DNA of 64,000 bases from a virus. Numbering within the stretch: position 1 is the first letter of the stretch; each line of letters begins with the position of its first letter. The DNA lies in the IMG/VR virus record IMGVR_UViG_3300020548_000009, positions 20,685 through 84,684 of that record. The stretch is one strand, 5' to 3'. The notes beneath the pieces are model-generated. The model had not been told where the DNA came from. It was given only the letters and a program-made list of their open reading frames with translations, and did no database searches. Of this stretch, positions 41,161 to 47,700 are shown piece by piece. The position numbers and the translations under genes were made by a program.

Positions 41161-42024
41161 ATGAGTATAGCGCCTATTTCGGGGGCAATCGAAACCCTGC
41201 CATTGTCTATTTACGACATAAAAATCAAGTCAGCCGACGGGAAAAACAGTGACGTTTTGGGTGACGCAAGGGGTAAGGTAACCCTGCTTTTCAATGTCGC
41301 CGCAGGCTGCGGGAATATTCCTCAACACGGCGTAATTGAGCAACTTCATCAAATGTATAAGGGAAACCCAGATTTTAAAATTTTGGCTGTGGTTGTTGAC
41401 GACTTTGTGTGTCACGGATACGAACAGTTCCAGGGCGGACTCGCTTCTTATGCTGAAAAAAATGCGCTGAGCATGACCCCAGGTCAAATAGCACAGGATT
41501 ATGCCAAGACCCATTTCGGCTCAACATACGAATTCACTGAGTTGACAAACGGTAGATACGACAAGCACTCGTACAGCGAAGACTATGTTCCAAATGCTCA
41601 AAAGATTCAGGACATTCATGAATTGTGGTTTTATTTGACTGGTTGTCATTCGGCAGATTTTCAAGAAAACGGAACCCCCTATACTGACGAATTTATTCCT
41701 TGGGCAAAAGTAAAGGCGTCAAAGCCAGATGACAAAAGGGGAATGTCCAATTTGACTGGTAATTTTACAAAGTTTTTGATTGATAGGACAGGAACGCAAT
41801 ATTTGCGCTATCACAATGGATTTCTTCTCGGTGAACGAACACCGCATGGCGAGCCATTCCCTTGGTGGCAGGGTGAGGGTTTGGAAAAACTCAAACAAGA
41901 ATTGGGAGAAAAAGAATTTTTTGAGTGGACAAACGCCCCGTATCCAACAAAGTTGCAACAAAAGGGAATTAACGAATCCCTGAGAATAATCAAAAACGAT
42001 ATCGATTACATGCTCGGGATGTAA
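41161..42024 (+). CDS. Glutathione-peroxidase-like (thioredoxin-fold) protein
   Basis: 287 residues, against about 160 for a normal GPx. The N-terminal part matches: SIYDIKIKSADGKNS, GKVTLLFNVAAGCGN with the peroxidatic Cys position, then FKILAVVVDDFVCHGY in the region of FPCNQF. A later block GNFTKFLIDRTGTQYLRY matches the WNFTKFLVDRxG motif, but the catalytic Trp is Gly and the usual Gln is not evident. A long insert (about 95-195) and a C-terminal extension separate it from typical enzymes. Cys is kept, tetrad is altered, so peroxidase activity is doubtful. Its stop abuts the stop of the convergent gene with no gap. Confidence 0.65.
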   Translation: MSIAPISGAIETLPLSIYDIKIKSADGKNSDVLGDARGKVTLLFNVAAGCGNIPQHGVIEQLHQMYKGNPDFKILAVVVDDFVCHGYEQFQGGLASYAEKNALSMTPGQIAQDYAKTHFGSTYEFTELTNGRYDKHSYSEDYVPNAQKIQDIHELWFYLTGCHSADFQENGTPYTDEFIPWAKVKASKPDDKRGMSNLTGNFTKFLIDRTGTQYLRYHNGFLLGERTPHGEPFPWWQGEGLEKLKQELGEKEFFEWTNAPYPTKLQQKGINESLRIIKNDIDYMLGM

Positions 42025-43044
42025 TCACTTAATCAGAAACAACTTATTCCTATTTGGGATGGGTAGCAAAGAGTCTTTATTGTCCTCAATATTGACTTTT
42101 TCAAATATGCCAAACAGCGCGTTTCTCGTTAGTGATTTTTCGTTGTTTGGTATCGCATCGCAATACAATGACTTCCCTTGCCATGCGATTGCGTCGCCTT
42201 CCATGGGCATGTGTTGATATATTTTCCCAACATCTGCATTTGCCAACCTGTGACAGTAGTGAATATATTCGTTGTATTTTTCATTGGAGGTTAGGTCCCC
42301 AATGATGTTTTGGTCAAGGTCCAGCGCATGCGAACCTGCCGCTATTTGTAATACTCCAGAAATTGGATGATGGTCTTCTATGGCAACCATTTCTATAACT
42401 GTGCCCGGCGAAGTGATTGGCTCATTGCACCATGGCGCCTCCATCTTCCAATGGTGCTGCGACGACCATGTAAAAGCATGAACAAATCTAAGTCCATATG
42501 CCGTGTTCATTGAATCTGCCAATGACTCCATGAAGTCGTTGCACAGAATAGAGACAATTGACTCCGATACAAGATATTCTTTTGTTGAAAACAAATAAGA
42601 CTTTTTTTTGGTGCCCGTCTTTAAAAGCATTTCTTTTGCATATTTTGATTTGTAGTCGCTAATCGCATCTTTTGGTGCTCCGCCTAAACAAACGGAATAA
42701 CCCTTATCTACAAAATCACCATGATTTTCGCTAGAGGTGTACTGCTCAAGTAATCGATAGTCAATATATGATTTACGTCCGCCATTTGTTTTATGCCCAT
42801 ATCCGTTGATATGAATGTTTTTCCCAAAAGTATTTAAAGCATGAAGGAAGCCAACGGACTCAACAAAACCCACATCCAAACCAAGTTCGTCTATTTTTCC
42901 TTCTGCTATTTGTGCCCATGCATTGGCTACGGCTTGATATCCAGTTGTTTCCCCAACCCAGAAGTGTCTAGCAATAATTTCGGTAACTGTGTAGTCGTGC
43001 CACGCAGTTGATGTATCAAAATCTTTTGGTTTATTTACACTCAC
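42025..43044 (-). CDS. Degenerate PhyH-like (phytanoyl-CoA dioxygenase fold) protein
   Basis: 339 residues, GTG start at 43044. The C-terminal half follows PhyH layout: IEMVAIEDHHPISGVLQIAAGSHALDLD, then MEGDAIAWQGKSLYCDAIPNNEKSLTRNALFG, which matches GD..W...xH.S.PN.S..xR. The HxD expected upstream is not seen (QHHWKMEAPW at that place) and the distal His is Tyr, so iron binding is doubtful. It may be a non-catalytic relative. The end abuts the GPx-like gene end. Confidence 0.5.
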   Translation of the reverse strand: MSVNKPKDFDTSTAWHDYTVTEIIARHFWVGETTGYQAVANAWAQIAEGKIDELGLDVGFVESVGFLHALNTFGKNIHINGYGHKTNGGRKSYIDYRLLEQYTSSENHGDFVDKGYSVCLGGAPKDAISDYKSKYAKEMLLKTGTKKKSYLFSTKEYLVSESIVSILCNDFMESLADSMNTAYGLRFVHAFTWSSQHHWKMEAPWCNEPITSPGTVIEMVAIEDHHPISGVLQIAAGSHALDLDQNIIGDLTSNEKYNEYIHYCHRLANADVGKIYQHMPMEGDAIAWQGKSLYCDAIPNNEKSLTRNALFGIFEKVNIEDNKDSLLPIPNRNKLFLIK

Positions 43045-43060
43045 AAATTCAGACTATCAT
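43034..43060 (+). promoter_or_regulatory. Candidate leaderless promoter of the dehydrogenase-like gene, overlapping divergent starts
   Basis: TTTACA (43034-43039), 15 bases, TATCAT (43055-43060), then 6 bases to ATG 43067. No ribosome site. On the minus strand TATGAT overlaps the same place and points to the PhyH-like gene (GTG 43044), making a compact divergent control region. Confidence 0.45.
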
Positions 43061-43066
43061 AACTAT

Positions 43067-43630
43067 ATGGGAATAAACCGTGTCGTCGGCCTTGTTTCTC
43101 TTGGAGTAATGGGGTCATCGCTTGCGTCATCATTGCTTTCGTCTGGGCATTCGGTTATATGGGCCTCCCATGGTCGTTCACAAAAAACAATTGACAGGGC
43201 TCGCTCTGTGGGCGCCATTGATGTTGGGACAATCAAAGAACTTTCAGACCGTTCTGATGTAATTATGTCTGTTGGGTTTGGCAATAGCGGGCCAGAAACC
43301 GCAGAACGTTTGATACATGTGGGCTTTGACAAAATTCTTGTTGACTTCAATTCATTGTGGGGAGAGTCATCAGAGCATTCTTTTTATGAGACTGTGGCGC
43401 AAGGTAAGTATGATTACGTTGACGGAGCAATCCATGGATACCCGCTCAACAGTTCTTTTGATAAAGATGGGTTGACTCGCTTGATGCTCCTGCATGGCGA
43501 GCATGCTCAATTTATTGGGTCTCTGTTTACTGATGATATTTGGACAATCATCTACTGTAAAGAAAAGGCAAAAAAGGAAAATAGGATTATGAGCCAACGA
43601 CCGTATAGAACGATGGAGTCGTATACCTAA
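43067..43630 (+). CDS. Truncated NAD(P)-binding dehydrogenase (6PGDH/beta-hydroxyacid type)
   Basis: 187 residues. The N-terminal Rossmann domain is clear: VGLVSLGVMGSSLASSLLSS, Arg-containing HGRSQKTIDRA after the second strand, then SDVIMSVGFG and KILVDFNSLW. This resembles DUF1932-type and 3-hydroxyisobutyrate-type dehydrogenases, which are near 290 residues with a helical C-terminal domain. Here the catalytic C-terminal domain is missing and the last 20 residues look non-native, running 44 bases into the convergent oxygenase gene. It may be a decaying gene or a stand-alone cofactor-binding domain. Confidence 0.6.
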   Translation: MGINRVVGLVSLGVMGSSLASSLLSSGHSVIWASHGRSQKTIDRARSVGAIDVGTIKELSDRSDVIMSVGFGNSGPETAERLIHVGFDKILVDFNSLWGESSEHSFYETVAQGKYDYVDGAIHGYPLNSSFDKDGLTRLMLLHGEHAQFIGSLFTDDIWTIIYCKEKAKKENRIMSQRPYRTMESYT

Positions 43631-44225
43631 ATCCTTTTGTAATCATTGTTACCCCATGCAGATAATTGACATCACCGGGGTGCATGACGGCCAAGCCTGG
43701 CTTTGGCCTTACCGTGAGGTCGTGTTGTGGATAAAACAAATCTCCGCCTTCAAAATCGTCGTTGTAATAAAACAGAGAGTTGAGGTCATAGTCAACAAAT
43801 GCATTTGGTCTTCCGTCATTCAATTGTTTGTCCGCGTGAGGTTTTTGCTCAATTCCAGGACGCCATTTCATTATTACGGGAGGGCGTTTGCTGACTTTCA
43901 CTTTGTAAAAGTCTTCAATCGTTTTCTGCATTTTGTCAATATATTTGTCAACAAGTATCCATACCTGTTTGTTGAGCCGTTCTAATATCTCGCTACTGCA
44001 CTGTCTGTCGTTCCAATAATCTGCGTTATATAAACAAGTTCCATCTTCGGCGTACACGCTTTCAGCAGAATTGTTCCACTGATTAATGGTTGGGCAAAAC
44101 TCCTGAATAAGTTTCAAATCTTCCAATTCAATAAAATTGTCAATGACAACAATATTTGATGAACTGTTTCCGAAATGTCCCGGCTTGATTTTCCATGGGC
44201 TTTCTGCTGTAACGTCCGTGCTCAT
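43587..44225 (-). CDS. 2OG-Fe(II) oxygenase
   Basis: 212 residues, prolyl-4-hydroxylase size. HAD at 130-132 (KPHADKQ), FYYNDDFEGGDLFYPQHDL at 152-170, His190 (YLHGVTM), Arg200 (GFRYTTPSFY). Ribosome site AGGG 7 bases before ATG. Its 3' end overlaps the convergent dehydrogenase-like gene by 44 bases. It is the oxygenase closest to the Pro-rich fibre-associated protein upstream. Confidence 0.85.
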   Translation of the reverse strand: MSTDVTAESPWKIKPGHFGNSSSNIVVIDNFIELEDLKLIQEFCPTINQWNNSAESVYAEDGTCLYNADYWNDRQCSSEILERLNKQVWILVDKYIDKMQKTIEDFYKVKVSKRPPVIMKWRPGIEQKPHADKQLNDGRPNAFVDYDLNSLFYYNDDFEGGDLFYPQHDLTVRPKPGLAVMHPGDVNYLHGVTMITKGFRYTTPSFYTVVGS

Positions 44226-44271
44226 GTCATAACCCTAACAGCCACTGCATTGGAGTTCTGGATTTAACTAA

Positions 44272-44763
44272 TCAGCACGGGCCCAATTTTGGATTAAAGC
44301 AGGGTGGGAAATATGGCGGGAAGAAAGGTGGGAAGAATGGCGGGAAGAAAGGTGGGAAGAACGGCGGGAAGTATGGGGGGAAAAAGGGCGGGAAGAACGG
44401 TGGGAAAAACGGAGGGAAAAAAGGCGGAAAATACGGAGGAGTTACCGATGGTGATGCCGCTGAAACATCTGATGGAACGCCATAATTTGTATTTGCGACA
44501 ACCGTAAATGTGTAAGAAGTTCCAGAAGTTAAGCCAGATACGGTTATCGGTGAAGATGAGCCAGTCGCAGTCAAACCGCCAGGGCTTGAGGTCGCCGTAT
44601 ATGTAACTGTTCCCTTGCCAATGTAAGAAGACGGTGTGAAAGCAACGCTTACCTGCTGTGCGTTGTTCGGGTTTGTGTTATTGACAACGGGAACGACCGT
44701 CCCTGTTGGGGACGACGGTGTCGTTGGCTTTTTGCCGCCACTGTCCTTTGGTGCCCTTGCCAT
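44272..44763 (-). CDS. Fibronectin-III-like protein with (PPFF/PPYF)n C-terminal tail
   Basis: 163 residues. A Lys/Pro/Thr-rich start, one FN3-like domain (about 25-105, with SGLTSGTSYTFTVVANTNYG), then 11 units of PPFF or PPYF (109-152) and a short end with two Cys (PPCFNPKLGPC). It follows the giant fibre by 3 bases and is probably a fibre-associated or decoration protein. The regular Pro-Pro motif resembles substrates of prolyl hydroxylases, seven of whose relatives are encoded within 10 kb. The aromatic repeat would form an extended polyproline helix with a hydrophobic face. Confidence 0.65.
   Translation of the reverse strand: MARAPKDSGGKKPTTPSSPTGTVVPVVNNTNPNNAQQVSVAFTPSSYIGKGTVTYTATSSPGGLTATGSSSPITVSGLTSGTSYTFTVVANTNYGVPSDVSAASPSVTPPYFPPFFPPFFPPFFPPFFPPYFPPFFPPFFPPFFPPFFPPYFPPCFNPKLGPC
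44308..44439. repeat. 12-bp tandem repeat encoding PPFF/PPYF
   Basis: Eleven 12-bp units on the plus strand of the type GGGAAGAAAGGT, in frame with the FN3-like gene on the minus strand. Tyr replaces Phe in units 1, 6 and 11, giving a regular every-fifth spacing, so an older five-unit block may have been copied. No other feature is seen here. Confidence 0.85.
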
Positions 44764-44766
44764 AAA

Positions 44767-47700
44767 TTATGCCGAAATATCTCCTACGAGAACCCACGTA
44801 TTTTCTGCTCGCTTGATAAGCGTAGCATAGGACCACTGTGCTCGCATCTTCAAGCCTGGTGCTGCGTTAATTGTTACCCCACCAGTTGCAACAATTGTTG
44901 TCTGGCCAGCACCTGTCTGCAAAATGTTGATTTGTGAGCCCACAGGGAAGGCAACGGATGAGTTCAGTGGAACGGTCAAGTTGTTTGCAGAGGCAACGTT
45001 CATTTCTACAATCTTGTTCTTATCCGCAAGGACAAGTGTATAACTGGCTGTTTGAGCGTTTGTTGAGATGTCTGCCAATTTGCCAAGTTCAATTGCCGCA
45101 GTCGCGCTTACATCAGCATTAACAATCACGCCGGAAGAAATCGCCGTAACGCCAGATGAGTCAATTGTTATATCGCCGGTTTCCGTTACCCATGTCGGTA
45201 CACCAGATGCGTTGGCAACAATGATTTGTCCAGCAGTTCCGCTAGATACTGCAATTGAGGCACTAGAACCCTCTCCTGGCGTGTGCGTAACCGTAATTAG
45301 GTTGCCAGCAGCAACGTTCGACATATAGTTACCAGTTGTATCTGTCCCTAGGTCAATTGCGTCATTGACCCATGCAGTTCCATTCCATTTCAGGAATTGG
45401 CCAGATGTAGCGCTCGTAATTGTTACGTCAGCGATGTCATCGAGGGAATTGATGGTTGTGCCGCCTGCTGCGTCATTTACCCATGCAGTTCCATTCCATT
45501 TTAGAACTTGACCGGCAGATGCAGATGTAATTGATACGTCACCGATGTCATCGAGTGAAGCAACCGTTTGCCCATCAACATAAAATGTTGTAGCAATGTC
45601 GTAATACGTAGAGCCATCTTCAGTGATTTCCCACTTATCGCTTGTTTCATTCCAGCGGACGGCAACGTTTGCCGACGTTCCACGTTCAACTTCAATACCA
45701 GCATTCTGTGATGGCGCGCTTGTCTCATTGCTATTGAGAACAATGATGTTGTCAGCGAGATTGATTGTCTCCGTATTGACAGTCGTTGTCGTTCCATTGA
45801 TTGTTAAATCTCCGCCAACAGTGACGTTTCCAGTTGTGGTGATTTGAGCAAATTGAACCGAAGCGGAAGTGCCAACAGCCTGACCGATTGCAACTGTGGG
45901 GCTTGAACCCTCTCCTGGGGTGTGGCTAACGGTTACACCAGTTCCTGCGGTTACATCAGAAACATAATTTCCTGTTGTGTCTGTCCCTAGGGCAACTGAG
46001 TTAGCCGCGATTGTTGCGTTTATGGTTACATTAGAGGAACCATTAAATGAAGCAGAACCACTCAGGTCACCGCCCAGAGAGATTGTGCGAGATGTGGCAA
46101 GGGCCGTTGCGGTAGACGCATTGCCGATAAGTGGAGCCGTGACTGCCGCAAATGTCACCGATGATGAAGTGCCAACAGCCTGACCAATGGCAATCGTCGG
46201 GCTTGAGCCTTCGCCAGGAGTATGTGTGACGGTGACACCAGTGCCTGCGGTTACATCAGAAACATAGTTTCCTGTTGTGTCGGTGCCAAGAGCAACGCTG
46301 TTCGGCTCAACTGCCGCAGTGATTGTTACATCCGATGTTCCGTTAAACGACACCGAACCGCTGAGGTCTCCACCAAGAGAGATTGTTCGAGCATTCTGAA
46401 GAGCGGTCGCCGTTCCAGAATTTCCTGTCACATCGCCTGTTATGTTGCCTGTTACCGGCGCAGAAACATGTGCAAATGTGACAGACGATGAAGTCCCAAC
46501 ATCTTGGCCAATTGCAATTGTTGCGTTTGAGCCTTCTGCCGGAGTATGTGTAATTGCAACACCCGTACCAGCAGTGAGGTCAGACATGTAGTTTCCGGTC
46601 GTATCTGTTCCGAGCGCAACTGAGTTCGCTGCAATAGTCGCAGTGATTGAAGCATTTGTAGAGCCATCAAAAGAAACCGAACCAGTTACATCGCCAGAAA
46701 GGCTTATCGTCCTTGCGTTTTGCAACGTTGTGGCTGTTGATGCATTACCAACAAGATTTGCGCTTACAGTATTGAATGTAACCGATGCGCTTGTCGCCAC
46801 ATCTTGACCGATAGACAGTGTGTTTCCCGTCTTCGTAATTCCTGTACCGGCAACAATGTTTGCAGCACCAGTAAACTGCGTAAAGGTTATTGCGTCAGTA
46901 CCGATGATGTGAGCACCACCTGTTCCTGTTCCCTCTGAATTGATAATAAAACCTTGGTTGATATGCGTTGCGCCGTTTGCAACATAAACAGCATCTCCGC
47001 GTACAACTTCATCAAGGTTTCCATCATGGTCAGATGAGCGAGTAAGAATCCATGCTGCAGAAACCGAGCCCTGATTTGTTACATCATAAATTCCGTTATG
47101 AACACTATTTGCCTGATTCTGCACCAAGACTCTGTCGCCGGTTGTCGCATTTACTCCGTCAATAATGAGTCGCGCACTTGCGCTAGCGGTAAGGGTCGCA
47201 CCAACACCACTTGTTCCATTGTCGTAAGTTGGTGAGTTCGGCAGAACCGCCGCTGTCGCGAGTTCCACGGAATCGTGCCAGTTGATTCCCGCTGCTATTG
47301 AGTCGGCGTACGACTTTGTAACTGCGTGGGTTGTTTCAGTCGGCTGACCAGTGAGTGTAAGGACAGCGAATGTTGGCGATGCTGATGTTGCAACACTTTG
47401 AGGAATGGATATTGTCGCCGTTGAGCCTTCGCTTGGAGTGTGGCTGATTGTGATTCCTGTTCCAGCGGTCACATCAACCATGTAGTTGCCGACGGTGTCG
47501 GTGCCGAGGTTAATTTGGTCGTTAATCCAGACAGATGATGCGCTGTTCCACATCAAGACATCTTTGTCAACCTTGCCGTTGGTCTTGACATCATGCAGTT
47601 CATTCAGTTCATATCCGTTCTGAACTGCAACATAGATGATTCCGTTGTTTGTTGCACGAACGACAACGCCGATGAACACTGTGTTCAGCGGAGCAGAAGG

